A stretch of 64,000 nucleotides of DNA from Corynebacterium sputi DSM 45148. Its GTDB lineage: Bacteria; Actinomycetota; Actinomycetes; Mycobacteriales; Mycobacteriaceae. Each line of letters opens with the position of its first letter. The stretch's first letter is position 1. This document shows, piece by piece, positions 1-10,071 of this stretch. Made by a program: the position numbers and the translations under genes. Under the pieces are notes generated by a model. That model did no database searches. It saw nothing but the letters and a program-made list of their open reading frames with translations, and was not told the origin of the DNA. Where the stretch lies: NCBI RefSeq assembly GCF_000427865.1, contig NZ_ATYV01000012.1:27841-91840 (forward strand). Direction: 5' to 3'.

Positions 1-1
1 C

Positions 2-55
2 GTTGTCCTCATCATCGAATTGCTGGCGATGTGGATCAGAAAATCTGTCCGCTAG
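2..55 (+). CDS. C-terminal tail of an ABC transporter permease (PhnE-like), partial
   Basis: The window opens inside a reading frame that gives VVLIIELLAMWIRKSVR followed by TAG at 53-55. A hydrophobic segment ending in a short basic tail is how binding-protein-dependent permeases of the PhnE type finish. The two genes directly downstream are of families that usually accompany phosphonate importers, so a phosphonate permease is the best guess. Only 17 residues are visible, so any membrane permease would fit. The gene continues to the left of the window. Confidence 0.45.
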   Translation, partial: VVLIIELLAMWIRKSVR

Positions 56-99
56 ACCAGCCACAGCGCACCATCAACAACACACAATCAGGAGAGACA

Positions 100-777
100 A
101 TGAAGACCCTCGCAGTATTCGACATGGCCGGCACCACCATTGACGACGGAGACCACGTGTACCGCGTGCTTCGCGAGTCCGTGGAAAGGGAAGGAGCCGT
201 ATTCACCGACGCGGAGTTCCAGCAGTGGATGGGAACAGAGAAGAAGTGGGCAATCCGCAACCTCTTCGAGATCGGAGGCGTGCCTGCCGATGACACGCTC
301 GTTGAGCGCACCTTCGGCTGGTTCCTCGGGGAACTTGCCACCGCGTACCGCGAAGATCCGCCGGTCCCGCTGCCGGGAGTGGAGGACGCTCTGCAGCGAT
401 TGCGCTCTGCCGGCACTAAGGTCGCGCTGACCACGGGATTCTCCCGTCAGATCGCGGACCTCATTCTTGGGCAGCTTGGGTGGGGAACAGAAGGAGAAGA
501 AGATCTGCTTCTCGACGCCGTCGTGTGCGGCGATGAAGTCTCCGCCGGACGCCCGGCCCCAGATCTAATCTTCGCTGTTATGGAGAAGACCGGAGTCACT
601 GACCCCGAGAGTGTCATCTCGGTGGGAGATACCGTGGTGGACGTGGAATCGGCGAAGGCCGCAGGGGTTACCTCCGCTGGAGTGCTCACCGGTCACCTCA
701 CCGGAGCGGATTTTGAGACTGCTGGAGCGGATCTTGTTCTCGGATCGGTTGCGGACCTCGCACTGGAGACCGTGTGA
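100..777 (+). CDS. Phosphonatase-like HAD-superfamily hydrolase
   Basis: A 225-residue haloacid-dehalogenase hydrolase. Motif I is DMAGTTIDD (nucleophile Asp8), with the AGTT signature of phosphonoacetaldehyde hydrolases, and the C-terminal motif VGDTVVDVESAKAAG supplies the magnesium-binding aspartates. MGTEKK (residues 44-49) places a lysine (Lys48) where the Schiff-base lysine of phosphonatase lies, so cleavage of a phosphonate C-P bond is possible. The family resembles the phosphonatase-like group (TIGR03351) that sits in phosphonate uptake clusters. ATG at 100 is chosen because GGAGAG ends 3 bases before it; an upstream in-frame ATG at 31 would overlap the preceding gene. The stop overlaps the next start by 4 bases, so the two are translationally coupled. 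The substrate is not known. Confidence 0.8.
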   Translation: MKTLAVFDMAGTTIDDGDHVYRVLRESVEREGAVFTDAEFQQWMGTEKKWAIRNLFEIGGVPADDTLVERTFGWFLGELATAYREDPPVPLPGVEDALQRLRSAGTKVALTTGFSRQIADLILGQLGWGTEGEEDLLLDAVVCGDEVSAGRPAPDLIFAVMEKTGVTDPESVISVGDTVVDVESAKAAGVTSAGVLTGHLTGADFETAGADLVLGSVADLALETV

Positions 778-1793
778 GCGCGAGCGCACTGGTCTGGCTT
801 GGCGGCTCCGACTTCGAGCTAAGGGCCATTGACCTCCCTCAGCCCGGTGACGGCGAGATACTCGTTCGGGTGGACACAGCAACTGTGTGTGGTTCCGACC
901 GGCATTCAGTCACCGGACGCCGGCCGGCAGCGTTTCCATCGATTCTTGGACATGAGGGCGTTGGGCACATCGAGGCCACCGGCTCAGACGCGGTATTGGT
1001 TGACGGAAGCCCGGCGAGGGTCGGGGACCGGGTGGTGTGGTCGGTTACCGCCCCGTGCATGCAATGCGATCGATGCATCCAAGGTCGAACGGCGAAATGC
1101 CGCGCGGTACTGAAGACCGGCCATGAGCCGATCGACGGACCGTGGCCGCTGTCCGGTACCTATTCGACCCACATTCTGTTGCGTCAGCACCAACCGGTGG
1201 TGCAAGTTCCCCCTGAGGTGGCCGACGGTAGTGCGGCTGCTGCAGGGTGCGCACTGGCGACAGTGATGGCTGCAGTGGAGGCCGCTGGCACTCTCAACGG
1301 TCGCAGTGTCCTAATCAGTGGAGTGGGCATGCTCGGGCTTATGGCGGCAGCAGTGGCTTTGACCCAAGGAGCAGCGTTGGTCGAGGTATCTGACCCCGAC
1401 CCGCGCCGGGTAGCCCTAGCGGCGGAGCTCGGAGCTGAGGAAAGCCTCAGTGATGCACCGATGGACGTGGTCTTTGACTTCTCCGGGAACATCGGTGCTG
1501 TCGGAGACTGCTTCGAGCGCCTGGACATCGGGGGAGTGCTGGTCCTCGTTGGCAGCGTCAGCCCTGGCCCTGTGGTGCCCATTGATCCAGAACGACTCGT
1601 CCGTGGCTGGCACACCATCACTGGCGTCCACAACTATGAGCCGCGGCATTTGCAGGAGGCAGTGGACTTCCTCACGACATATGGCCGGATGATCGATTGG
1701 GATCAAGTGCTGTCCGAATCGGTCCGATTGGACGAAGTGCCGGACTTGTTCAACCGCCGCCCAACCGCTCTGCGTGAGGTCGTCTCAATTTAG
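774..1793 (+). CDS. Zinc-dependent alcohol dehydrogenase, phosphonate-cluster type
   Basis: A 339-residue medium-chain dehydrogenase. The catalytic zinc region is TVCGSDRH with GHEGVG; the structural-zinc site CMQCDRC...C (four cysteines, near residues 100-115) is intact; SGVGMLGLMA is the glycine-rich NAD(P)-binding loop. It starts with GTG in a GTGA overlap with the HAD gene. A dehydrogenase next to a phosphonatase-like HAD recalls the proposed phosphonate-catabolism dehydrogenase family (TIGR03366), which would oxidise or reduce a two-carbon alcohol/aldehyde. That role is inferred from neighbourhood only. The gene ends tail to tail with truB, the two stop codons sharing bases in TTAG. Confidence 0.8.
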   Translation: MSASALVWLGGSDFELRAIDLPQPGDGEILVRVDTATVCGSDRHSVTGRRPAAFPSILGHEGVGHIEATGSDAVLVDGSPARVGDRVVWSVTAPCMQCDRCIQGRTAKCRAVLKTGHEPIDGPWPLSGTYSTHILLRQHQPVVQVPPEVADGSAAAAGCALATVMAAVEAAGTLNGRSVLISGVGMLGLMAAAVALTQGAALVEVSDPDPRRVALAAELGAEESLSDAPMDVVFDFSGNIGAVGDCFERLDIGGVLVLVGSVSPGPVVPIDPERLVRGWHTITGVHNYEPRHLQEAVDFLTTYGRMIDWDQVLSESVRLDEVPDLFNRRPTALREVVSI

Positions 1794-2701
1794 AGCGTCG
1801 AAGGGCGCAGGACGAACGACGTCTTCAGACGCTTGCCTGATTCCTCGACTAAGGCAGGTACTCGACCATCCGGGGTTCGAGCAGCGTGAACGCCCTTCAG
1901 TCCCCGGGCAGTGAGCCACTTGCCCTGAGCCAACGCGGCACCGTCCTCGGCTGTGATGTCTACGGCAGGGAAACACCGCAGCGCGGCCTCATCAAGAGAC
2001 ATCGATGGCACGGGCTCTGCCTCAAGCTGTTCCAGGGTCCGAGCGTCTGCAATCGTGAACGGCCCGGCCGCAGTGCGCCGCAGAGCTGTGAGGTGCCCAC
2101 CCACGCCGAGGGCAGCGCCCATATCCCTCGCTAGCGACCGAATAAACGTGCCGGCTGAGCATTCCACCACAACATCCAGGTCCACCCACGTGTCTGTACG
2201 GCGGATGGCCGTGACGTCAAAACGCGACACCGTCACCGGCCGCTCTGGAAGCACTACATATTCACCACGACGGACCCGCTCATGTGCCCGTACACCATCA
2301 ATCTTCACCGCAGACACCGATGCCGGTCGCTGCATGATGTCGCCGCTAAGAGCCAGAACTTGCTTCTCGACGTCCTCATCCGACACCCCAGAAGCATCCG
2401 CTTCCGACAGCACCTCACCTTCCATATCGTCAGTGAGAGTCGATGCCCCGAGCCGGATCGTTGCCTCATAAGCCTTCGTGTCCGCATGCACCGACGGAAG
2501 AAACCTCGTGCCCCGGTTAAGCCCCAGCACCAGCACACCCGTCGCCATCGGGTCCAGCGTCCCCGAATGCCCCACCCGCTTAGTTCCGAAGATCCGACGG
2601 AGCCGCGAAACCACGTCATGGCTAGTCATTCCGGACGGCTTATCGACGATAACGAGACCGGAATCCGCAAGCGGATCCGGAGTGAGAACCGATTCATTCA
2701 T
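1790..2701 (-). CDS. truB: tRNA pseudouridine(55) synthase TruB
   Basis: 303 residues. It isomerises U55 in the T loop of most tRNAs. IVDKPSGMTSHDVV and GHSGTLDPMATGVL are the TruB hallmark blocks, the second holding the catalytic aspartate; a C-terminal domain of the actinobacterial type follows. The ATG at 2701 is chosen because family homology begins just after it; the frame is open further upstream, but that would run into the divergent ribF promoter. Only 29 bases separate it from ribF on the other strand. Confidence 0.93.
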   Translation of the reverse strand: MNESVLTPDPLADSGLVIVDKPSGMTSHDVVSRLRRIFGTKRVGHSGTLDPMATGVLVLGLNRGTRFLPSVHADTKAYEATIRLGASTLTDDMEGEVLSEADASGVSDEDVEKQVLALSGDIMQRPASVSAVKIDGVRAHERVRRGEYVVLPERPVTVSRFDVTAIRRTDTWVDLDVVVECSAGTFIRSLARDMGAALGVGGHLTALRRTAAGPFTIADARTLEQLEAEPVPSMSLDEAALRCFPAVDITAEDGAALAQGKWLTARGLKGVHAARTPDGRVPALVEESGKRLKTSFVLRPSTL

Positions 2702-2718
2702 GTCAGCATCGTATGTCG

Positions 2719-2724
2719 TAGTCT
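2719..2724 (+). promoter_or_regulatory. -10 element of a leaderless ribF promoter
   Basis: TAGTCT ends 6 bases before the ribF GTG at 2731, the spacing expected if transcription starts on the start codon. No good Shine-Dalgarno sequence (only GGCGGA touching the GTG) and no clear -35 are seen. Confidence 0.4.
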
Positions 2725-2730
2725 GGCGGA

Positions 2731-3711
2731 GTGGACATCTGGCACGGACTGAATGAAGTACCCGAAAACTTCGACCGCTCAATTGCGACGGTTGGATTCT
2801 TCGACGGCGTACACCGCGGACACCAGGAGCTCATCCGTACCGCGGTCGCTGCAGCGAAGAGCAAGGGGCTTCCCTGCGTTCTCGTTACCTTCGACCCGCA
2901 CCCGAGGGCAGTGTTCGCGCCGGGTACTGAACCTGCAGCGTTGCTGTCAGTTGAGCGCAAAGCGGAGCTTGCGGGGGCGCTGGGCGTGGACCACATGCTG
3001 GTGGTCCCGTTTACCAAAGAATTTGCGGCCCTGTCGCCGGAGCAGTTCGTCGGGGACATCCTTCATGACGCTCTAGGTGCGCAGGAAGTCTTCGTTGGAG
3101 ACAACTTCACCTATGGCTCCAAGGCAGCCGGAACTGCGAAGACGCTTCCAGGTCATGCTTCAGCGCACGGGATGTCGGCGACCATTGTTGACCTGTTGGA
3201 GCAGACAGACGAGACGGTGTCGTCGACTCGGATCCGGCGAGAGCTGGCGGAGGGGCGAGTCGACATAGCGGCAGAACTCCTCGGACGCCCGCATCGGCTC
3301 ACCGGCGAAGTGATCAACGGTCAGGGCAGGGGAGGCGCACAGCTCGGCTTCCCGACGGCCAATCTTGACCTTTCCGAAGGCACCGCCGTCCCTGTTGACG
3401 GTGTGTACGCGGCCTGGTTTGCCGTCACCGACGGTCCGGTCCGAACCGGGTCAGATCCAGATGGTGACATGCTCCTGGGTGTGAAGTACCCGGCTGCGGT
3501 CAGCGTGGGCACCAACTCCACCTTTGATGCCACTGAACGCACCGTGGAGGCTCACGTCATTGGGCGCAGTGCTGATTTGTACGGTTTGACCGGACACCTC
3601 GACTTCGTTGGGTTCATCCGAGGCATGGTGAAGTTTGACAATGTCGACGACCTCATTGACCAGATGAACGCCGACGTGCGTACGGCGATGGAGCTTCTCG
3701 GGGAGAACTAA
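2731..3711 (+). CDS. ribF: Bifunctional riboflavin kinase / FAD synthetase RibF
   Basis: 326 residues. It phosphorylates riboflavin to FMN and adenylylates FMN to FAD. The N-terminal adenylyltransferase half shows VGFFDGVHRGHQELI, TFDPHPRAVF and SSTRIRRELAEG; the C-terminal flavokinase half shows LGFPTANLD with the conserved PTAN. Full length for the family. The start is GTG at 2731, divergent from truB, the standard actinobacterial neighbour. Confidence 0.95.
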   Translation: MDIWHGLNEVPENFDRSIATVGFFDGVHRGHQELIRTAVAAAKSKGLPCVLVTFDPHPRAVFAPGTEPAALLSVERKAELAGALGVDHMLVVPFTKEFAALSPEQFVGDILHDALGAQEVFVGDNFTYGSKAAGTAKTLPGHASAHGMSATIVDLLEQTDETVSSTRIRRELAEGRVDIAAELLGRPHRLTGEVINGQGRGGAQLGFPTANLDLSEGTAVPVDGVYAAWFAVTDGPVRTGSDPDGDMLLGVKYPAAVSVGTNSTFDATERTVEAHVIGRSADLYGLTGHLDFVGFIRGMVKFDNVDDLIDQMNADVRTAMELLGEN

Positions 3712-3753
3712 CCAGCCGGCGGTGCAAATTAACCGAACACCGGAAGCACCGTG

Positions 3754-3860
3754 TAACATTCTCCTCTGGTCGCGACTGTGGTCCACGAACAGTTGCTGCA
3801 TCCAGAACTCTGGAGACCACTGTGGACTGAAATAACCGATACAACAGAAGGAGTCGCGCC
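3754..3860 (+). promoter_or_regulatory. rpsO promoter and structured 5' leader, possible S15 autoregulatory site
   Basis: A -10 like TAACAT lies at 3754-3759. Downstream GTCCAC (3781-3786) pairs with GTGGAC (3822-3827), extended by AGT/ACT (3791-3793 with 3819-3821) across a GAAC bulge; inside sits hairpin TCCAG-AACT-CTGGA (3801-3814). AAGGAG at 3848-3853 is the ribosome binding site, 7 bases before the ATG. Autogenous control of rpsO through leader structure is established in several bacteria, including mycobacteria, so this fold is a reasonable candidate for S15 binding. That function is inferred. Confidence 0.45.
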
Positions 3861-4130
3861 ATGTCGCTGACCACTGAGCAGAAGTCCGAAGTTCTCAAGG
3901 AGTTCGGCCTGCACGAGACCGACACCGGTTCGCCGGAGGCTCAGGTCGCACTGCTGACCACCCGTATTCGTCAGCTCACCGAGCACCTCAAGACCCACAA
4001 GCACGATCACCACTCCCGTCGTGGTCTGCTGCTGCTGGTCGGTCGTCGCAAGGGACTGCTGCAGTACCTGCAGGACAACAACGTCGAGCGCTACCGTGCG
4101 CTGATCGGCAAGCTCGGCCTGCGTCGCTAA
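3861..4130 (+). CDS. rpsO: 30S ribosomal protein S15
   Basis: 89 residues, the exact family length. It binds 16S rRNA at the helix 20-22 junction and nucleates the platform of the small subunit. The characteristic blocks [34 protein letters not shown] and [10 protein letters not shown] are intact. Strong AAGGAG ribosome binding site; strong terminator directly after. The placement before pnp is the usual bacterial order. Confidence 0.98.
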   Translation: MSLTTEQKSEVLKEFGLHETDTGSPEAQVALLTTRIRQLTEHLKTHKHDHHSRRGLLLLVGRRKGLLQYLQDNNVERYRALIGKLGLRR

Positions 4131-4143
4131 GCTTTCCGTAGAG

Positions 4144-4174
4144 AGCCCCGCACCTATGAGGTGCGGGGCTTTTT
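4144..4174 (+). terminator. Rho-independent terminator after rpsO
   Basis: A perfect 11-bp stem AGCCCCGCACC / GGTGCGGGGCT (4144-4154 with 4160-4170), loop TATGA, followed by TTTT. It separates rpsO from pnp, which must then have its own promoter in 4175-4318. Confidence 0.92.
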
Positions 4175-4318
4175 CAGCTCTGTGTGGCTGAGCTCATCTG
4201 GGAAACCAGCGTTTCGCCTGTTAATGTGGTCGTGATGTCCCGTGAAAGAAGAACAAAGAGGGCGACACCGATGATCGCCCTGGGGGACACATGATCGAAA
4301 GACGTGAATTAGCACCGT

Positions 4319-6565
4319 ATGAGTGATAACAACCAGTTTGACTATGACGATGACTACGACGACATCATCGAAACCGTAGCCGTCATTGACAACGGTGATT
4401 TCGGTAAGCGTGAGATCCGCTTCGAGACCGGTCAGCTTGCACTGCAGGCTGACGGGTCGGTCACCACCTACCTGGACGACGACACGATGCTGCTGTCTAC
4501 CACCAGCGCATCTAACAAGCCCCGCGAAGGCTTTGACTTCTTCCCGCTGACCGTGGACGTGGAAGAGCGCATGTACTCCGTCGGCCGCATCCCGGGCTCC
4601 TTCTTCCGTCGTGAAGGTCGCCCGAGCACCGACGCCATCTTGGCCTGCCGCCTGATCGACCGCCCGCTGCGCCCGACTTTCGTGAAGGGTCTGCGCAACG
4701 AGGTCCAGATCGTAGTGACCGTGCTGTCTCTCGACCCGAAGGACATGTACGACGTCGTCGCGATCAACGGCGCTTCCGCCTCCACCGCGCTGTCCGGCCT
4801 GCCGGTCTCCAGCCCGGTCGGCGGTGTCCGCATGGCACTCGTCGTTGACGAGAAGCACCCGAAGGGCGCCTGGGTTGCCTTCCCGACCCACGAGCAGCAC
4901 GAGAACTCTGTGTTCGAGATCGTTGTTGCCGGCCGTCTGGTCGACGACAAGAAGTCCAAGGGCCGCGGCAAGAAGAACGACAACGTCGCCGTCATGATGG
5001 TCGAGGCAGGTGCGACCGACAAGGTCTCCGCACTCGTCGCTGATGGCGCCCAGGCGCCCACCGAGTCCGTCGTCACCGAGGGCCTCGAGGCTGCCAAGCC
5101 GCACATCGCTGAACTGTGCCGTGCACAGCAGGCGCTGGCCGACGAGGCTGCCAAGGAAACCCGTGAGTTCCCGCTGTTCCCGGCCTATGAGGACGATGTC
5201 TTCGCTGCCGTGAAGAAGATCGCTGCCAAGCGACTTCCGAAGCTGCTGAAGCAGGCGAACAAGCAGGATCGCGATGACGCGACGAATGAGCAGATGGCTG
5301 AGACCGTCGAGAAGCTCTCGGAGCAGTTCCCGGGCCGTGAGCAGGAGATTCGTAACGCCTACAACGGCCTGATGAAGGACGTTGTTCGTGAGCTCATTCT
5401 CACCGATGGCTTCCGCATCGACGGCCGTTCGGTCGACGCGATCCGTGACCTTGGTGTCGAGATCGACCTGATCCCGCGCGCCCACGGCTCCGCACTGTTC
5501 GAGCGCGGCGAGACCCAGATCCTGGGTGTCACCACGCTGGACATGATGAAGATGGAACAGCAGATCGATTCGCTGAGCCCGGTGGACTCCAAGCGGTACA
5601 TGCACCACTACAACTTCCCGCCGTACTCCACCGGTGAGACCGGTCGCGTCGGTTCCCCGAAGCGCCGCGAAATCGGCCACGGCGCACTCGCCGAGCGCGC
5701 CATCGTGCCGGTCCTGCCGTCCCGCGAGGAATTCCCCTACGCGATCCGTCAGGTCTCCGAGGCACTGAGCTCCAACGGCTCCACCTCCATGGGTTCCGTC
5801 TGTGCATCGACCCTGTCGCTGTACAACGCCGGTGTCCCGCTGAAGGCCCCGGTTGCCGGCATCGCTATGGGACTTGTCTCCGGCGAGGTCGACGGCGAGA
5901 CCCGATTCGTCACCCTCACTGACATCCTCGGTGCAGAAGACGCATTTGGTGACATGGACTTCAAGGTCGCAGGTACCGCTGAGTTCATCACCGCCCTGCA
6001 GCTCGACACCAAGCTCGACGGCATCCCGTCCGAGGTCCTCGCTAACGCGCTGGGCCAGGCCCGTGACGCCCGCGAGACGATCCTTGAGGTCATGGAGCAG
6101 GCCATCGACTCCCCGGACGAGATGAGTGCCCACGCCCCGAAGATCACCACCATCTCGGTCCCCGTGTCCAAGATCGGTGAGGTCATTGGACCCAAGGGCA
6201 AGGTCATCAACACCATCACCGAGGAGACCGGCGCCAACATCTCCATCGAGGATGACGGCACCGTCTACGTCTCTGCAGCCACCGGCTCCGAGGCAGACGC
6301 CGCGATCGAGAAGATCAACGCCATCGCCAACCCGCAGCTGCCGAAGGTCGGCGAGCGTTTTCTGGGCATAGTCGTCAAGACCACTGCCTTCGGTGCATTC
6401 GTCTCCCTGGTTCCGGGCCGTGACGGCCTGGTCCACATCTCGAAGCTCGGTGACGGCAAGCGCATCGACAAGGTCGAGGACGTCGTCAGCGTCGGTGACA
6501 AGATCCAGGTCGAGATCGCCGACATCGACAACCGCGGCAAGATCTCGCTGGTTCCCAGCAAGTAA
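4319..6565 (+). CDS. pnp: Polyribonucleotide nucleotidyltransferase (PNPase)
   Basis: 748 residues. It phosphorolytically degrades RNA 3' to 5', and in actinobacteria of this group PNPase also serves as guanosine pentaphosphate synthetase-like enzyme. Order: an acidic N-terminal extension (DYDDDYDD), first RNase PH-like domain, all-alpha linker, second RNase PH domain with the catalytic block [11 protein letters not shown] domain ([14 protein letters not shown]) and S1 domain ([17 protein letters not shown]) to the end. The start ATG has no obvious Shine-Dalgarno sequence. The coding strand is highly codon-biased, as expected for a strongly expressed gene. Confidence 0.97.
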   Translation: MSDNNQFDYDDDYDDIIETVAVIDNGDFGKREIRFETGQLALQADGSVTTYLDDDTMLLSTTSASNKPREGFDFFPLTVDVEERMYSVGRIPGSFFRREGRPSTDAILACRLIDRPLRPTFVKGLRNEVQIVVTVLSLDPKDMYDVVAINGASASTALSGLPVSSPVGGVRMALVVDEKHPKGAWVAFPTHEQHENSVFEIVVAGRLVDDKKSKGRGKKNDNVAVMMVEAGATDKVSALVADGAQAPTESVVTEGLEAAKPHIAELCRAQQALADEAAKETREFPLFPAYEDDVFAAVKKIAAKRLPKLLKQANKQDRDDATNEQMAETVEKLSEQFPGREQEIRNAYNGLMKDVVRELILTDGFRIDGRSVDAIRDLGVEIDLIPRAHGSALFERGETQILGVTTLDMMKMEQQIDSLSPVDSKRYMHHYNFPPYSTGETGRVGSPKRREIGHGALAERAIVPVLPSREEFPYAIRQVSEALSSNGSTSMGSVCASTLSLYNAGVPLKAPVAGIAMGLVSGEVDGETRFVTLTDILGAEDAFGDMDFKVAGTAEFITALQLDTKLDGIPSEVLANALGQARDARETILEVMEQAIDSPDEMSAHAPKITTISVPVSKIGEVIGPKGKVINTITEETGANISIEDDGTVYVSAATGSEADAAIEKINAIANPQLPKVGERFLGIVVKTTAFGAFVSLVPGRDGLVHISKLGDGKRIDKVEDVVSVGDKIQVEIADIDNRGKISLVPSK

Positions 6566-6576
6566 CTTCAGCGCCG

Positions 6577-6610
6577 AATAAACCCCGCCACTTATGTGGC
6601 GGGGTTTATT
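6577..6610 (+). terminator. Strong terminator after pnp, symmetric
   Basis: A 15-bp perfect stem AATAAACCCCGCCAC / GTGGCGGGGTTTATT (6577-6591 with 6596-6610) around loop TTAT. The A-rich left edge and T-rich right edge mean it can stop transcripts from both sides (pnp and the MFS gene). Confidence 0.9.
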
Positions 6611-6627
6611 CATGGAGTGGGTGAGGG

Positions 6628-6653
6628 GGACGTCGTAAAGCGACGTCCTTTTT
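6628..6653 (+). terminator. Second hairpin with T-run between pnp and the MFS gene
   Basis: GGACGTCG (6628-6635) pairs with CGACGTCC (6641-6648), loop TAAAG, then TTTTT. It reads as a back-up terminator for pnp. On the minus strand it contains GCTTTACGACGT, a 12-mer that recurs after two other terminators in this window. Confidence 0.7.
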
Positions 6654-6655
6654 CC

Positions 6656-8104
6656 TTAGACCGACTCGAGAACCGAGGTGTTCCTCTTGTGCGGCTTGAT
6701 CATGAATGCCAAGACGATGACACCGACCGAGAGGACGGCACCGACCGTGAACGCGACCCGGTAGCCGGATACCCAATCAGTAGTCGTGGGAACGTCGACG
6801 CCGGACGATGATGCAGCGGCTGCTGCGGCCATACCCGCGATCGTGACGAACAATGCGGTACCGACGGCACCGAAGACCTGCTGCAGAGTATTGACGATGG
6901 CTGAGCCATCCGCATACAGCGACTTAGGCAGCGAACCCAAGCCCCAGCTAAACAGCGGGGTAAACAGGAATCCAAGGCCGGACATCATGATGATGTGGCA
7001 GCCAATAACCCACGCCAGGGGAGTCTCGGTACCGACGAACGCCAGACCAGCAATGCCCACGGTCAGCAAGACCGAACCTGGGATCACCAGGGGACGCGGA
7101 CCGAGGCGGTCGTACAGTCGGCCAATGATCGGTCCCATCAGACCCATCAGCAGCGCACCTGGCATCATCGCCAGTCCCATCACCTGTGCGGATACGCCAA
7201 TATCGGCGAGGTACAGCGGCAAAAGGATGATCAGTCCGAACATCGACAGCATGCCGGCGCAGAGAATGACGACAGAGATGGTGAAGCTGCGCTGGGAGAA
7301 CGCACGGAAGTCCAGCAGAGCTTTGTTCTGCGGAGCAAGAGTGAGCTGTCGGCGAATAAAGACAAACAGGCTGACTGCACCTGCGACGCCGAAGACGGAG
7401 ATCGCCAGGACACCGCCATCGGAACCGACCAGGTTCAGTGCGTACACCAGACCACCGAAGCCAACTGCGGCGAGAACGACCGACGGGAAGTCGACCTTCT
7501 TGTCCTTACGCTCACCGACGTTGGGCAAGACCCACGCGCCGACGGCACCGACAATCACGACGATCGGGACCATGGTCCAGAACAGCATGTGCCAGTTGTT
7601 GTCGGTAGCGGAGAGAATGCCACCGGACACTGCCGGGCCGATCGCGGGAGCCACGGCGATAACAATGGAGATGTTTCCCATCATCTTGCCGCGCTCATTC
7701 TCCGGAACGAGGTTGAGGACCGTGGTCATCAACAGCGGCAGCATCACCGCGGTGGCAGATGCCTGGACAACGCGGCCGAGAATGACCAACGGGAAAATTG
7801 GCGACAATGCGCCGATCAAGGTACCGGCGAGGAACACGACCATCGCGCCGATGAAAAGCTGTCGGGTCGTGAACCTGCCAATGAGGAATCCCGTGACTGG
7901 AATCACGATAGCCATGGTCAGCAGGAAGCCCGTAGTGAGCCACTGGGCCGTCGACGGCGGAATTCCGAAGTCCGTCTGCAGGACGGGAATCGCGATCGAC
8001 ATGAGCGTCTCATTGAGGATCGCGACGAATGCTGCGGCCAGCAGCACGTAGATAGCCAAATTCCGGGTTCTCCGGTCAATGGTCTCTGGGGTTAAGTCGG
8101 GCAC
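6656..8104 (-). CDS. MFS drug:proton antiporter, DHA2 family
   Basis: 482 residues with about 14 hydrophobic segments, typical of the EmrB/QacA (DHA2) group. The first helix NLAIYVLLAAAFVAILNETL and the following PVLQTDFGIPPSTAQWL resemble the motif of this family; GFLIGRFTTRQLF matches the loop 2-3 signature (G-x-x-x-D/G-R-x-x-x-R). It should export amphipathic drugs or similar compounds across the inner membrane; the substrate cannot be read. The start is GTG at 8104, preceded by AGGAAGG about 6 bases upstream. It is transcribed alone, divergent from dapB. Confidence 0.85.
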   Translation of the reverse strand: MPDLTPETIDRRTRNLAIYVLLAAAFVAILNETLMSIAIPVLQTDFGIPPSTAQWLTTGFLLTMAIVIPVTGFLIGRFTTRQLFIGAMVVFLAGTLIGALSPIFPLVILGRVVQASATAVMLPLLMTTVLNLVPENERGKMMGNISIVIAVAPAIGPAVSGGILSATDNNWHMLFWTMVPIVVIVGAVGAWVLPNVGERKDKKVDFPSVVLAAVGFGGLVYALNLVGSDGGVLAISVFGVAGAVSLFVFIRRQLTLAPQNKALLDFRAFSQRSFTISVVILCAGMLSMFGLIILLPLYLADIGVSAQVMGLAMMPGALLMGLMGPIIGRLYDRLGPRPLVIPGSVLLTVGIAGLAFVGTETPLAWVIGCHIIMMSGLGFLFTPLFSWGLGSLPKSLYADGSAIVNTLQQVFGAVGTALFVTIAGMAAAAAASSSGVDVPTTTDWVSGYRVAFTVGAVLSVGVIVLAFMIKPHKRNTSVLESV

Positions 8105-8251
8105 GACCGTCCTTCCTGTGACGTAACGGGTGTCGATACGGACCCGGGGTACCCTACGCTGTTCTTATTTAACTGTCACTACCAACCGAACGAGGCAATG
8201 GGAGACGCGAAGGCCGCAATCGCGGCTCCGGGTGTACCAAAGGGGTATTAA

Positions 8252-9160
<909 letters not shown>

Positions 9161-9166
9161 TTCGAC

Positions 9167-9934
9167 GTGTCAACGACGGTCCAGCCGGAGGTCACTCTCA
9201 TTGCCGCGACCTCTTTCTCTCCCCCTGCCGGAATTGACTGGGAGGCTCCGGAGTTCGGTGGTGGGGTACGTGACGGAGAAGCGTTGGTCGAATTCGCCGG
9301 CCGCGCTTGCTACGAGACCTGGAACAAGCCGAATCCGCAGACCGCGGACAATGAGGCGTACCTACGGCATGTTCTCGAAGTCGGACACGTGGCGTTGTTC
9401 GAACACGCCACCGCGACGATCTATATCCGAGGCCTGTCGCGTTCATGTGCGCAAGAGCTGACCCGGCACCGTCATTTCTCGTTCTCCCAGTTGTCGCAGC
9501 GGTTTGTCCCTGATTCTGCGAACAATGTCGTCGCCCCGGCGGCGATAAGGGAGGACGAAGAACTTCTGAAGTTGTTCGATACCGCTGTTGACCAGTCTCG
9601 TCAGGCATACAATGAATTGCTCGGCGCGCTGGAAGCGAAGACCGAGGGCGAACCCAACGCGTTGCTGCGACGCAAGCAGGCGCGACAGGCCGCGAGGGCG
9701 GTTCTCCCAAACGCTACTGAGACACGTATCGTGGTAACGGGCAACTACAGGACGTGGCGTCATTTCATTGGCATGCGTGCCACTGAACACGCCGACGCCG
9801 AGATCCGCGAACTGGCGGTCTCCTGCCTCAGAGAACTGAGGAAGGTGGCTCCCAACGCTTTCGCGGACTTCGACATCGGAACGCTTCGCGACGGCTCAGT
9901 CGTTGCGTCGAGCCCGTACGCTTTCGAGGGGTAG
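9167..9934 (+). CDS. thyX: Flavin-dependent thymidylate synthase ThyX
   Basis: 255 residues. It makes dTMP from dUMP using methylene-tetrahydrofolate and FAD/NADPH. The family signature RHR-x7-S is seen as [11 protein letters not shown] from Arg100. Other conserved blocks include RACYETWNK and a C-terminal [15 protein letters not shown] start 6 bases after dapB, so probably co-translated. The dapB-thyX-dapA order is common in corynebacteria. Confidence 0.95.
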   Translation: MSTTVQPEVTLIAATSFSPPAGIDWEAPEFGGGVRDGEALVEFAGRACYETWNKPNPQTADNEAYLRHVLEVGHVALFEHATATIYIRGLSRSCAQELTRHRHFSFSQLSQRFVPDSANNVVAPAAIREDEELLKLFDTAVDQSRQAYNELLGALEAKTEGEPNALLRRKQARQAARAVLPNATETRIVVTGNYRTWRHFIGMRATEHADAEIRELAVSCLRELRKVAPNAFADFDIGTLRDGSVVASSPYAFEG

Positions 9935-9965
9935 CCCTTCGGGGGCGGGCCTGTACAAGTGAAAG

Positions 9966-10021
9966 AACCGGTCTTAGCTACCGGTTTGACGGATGGAACC
10001 AGTGGGGCAGCCGCGCCCCAC
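9966..10021 (+). other. Two small hairpins between thyX and dapA
   Basis: AACCGGT (9966-9972) pairs with ACCGGTT (9980-9986), and GTGGGGC (10002-10008) with GCCCCAC (10015-10021) around AGCCGC. Neither is followed by a T-run, so they may attenuate or process the message rather than end it. The role is unknown. Confidence 0.4.
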
Positions 10022-10071
10022 CGCGGCCTGGGAGAAGACGAAGGGCCGCCTTGAGCAGAAAGCCGGAGAAA

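Noticed and set aside
4154..6613. An 819-codon open frame on the minus strand across pnp
   Set aside because: It mirrors a highly codon-biased GC-rich gene; its protein is repetitive (Asp, Leu, Val, Gly), matches nothing, and covers both terminators.
6786..8095. Long plus-strand frames opposite the MFS gene
   Set aside because: The minus-strand product is a complete 14-helix transporter; the plus-strand frames give Asp/Gln/His-rich sequence with no homology.
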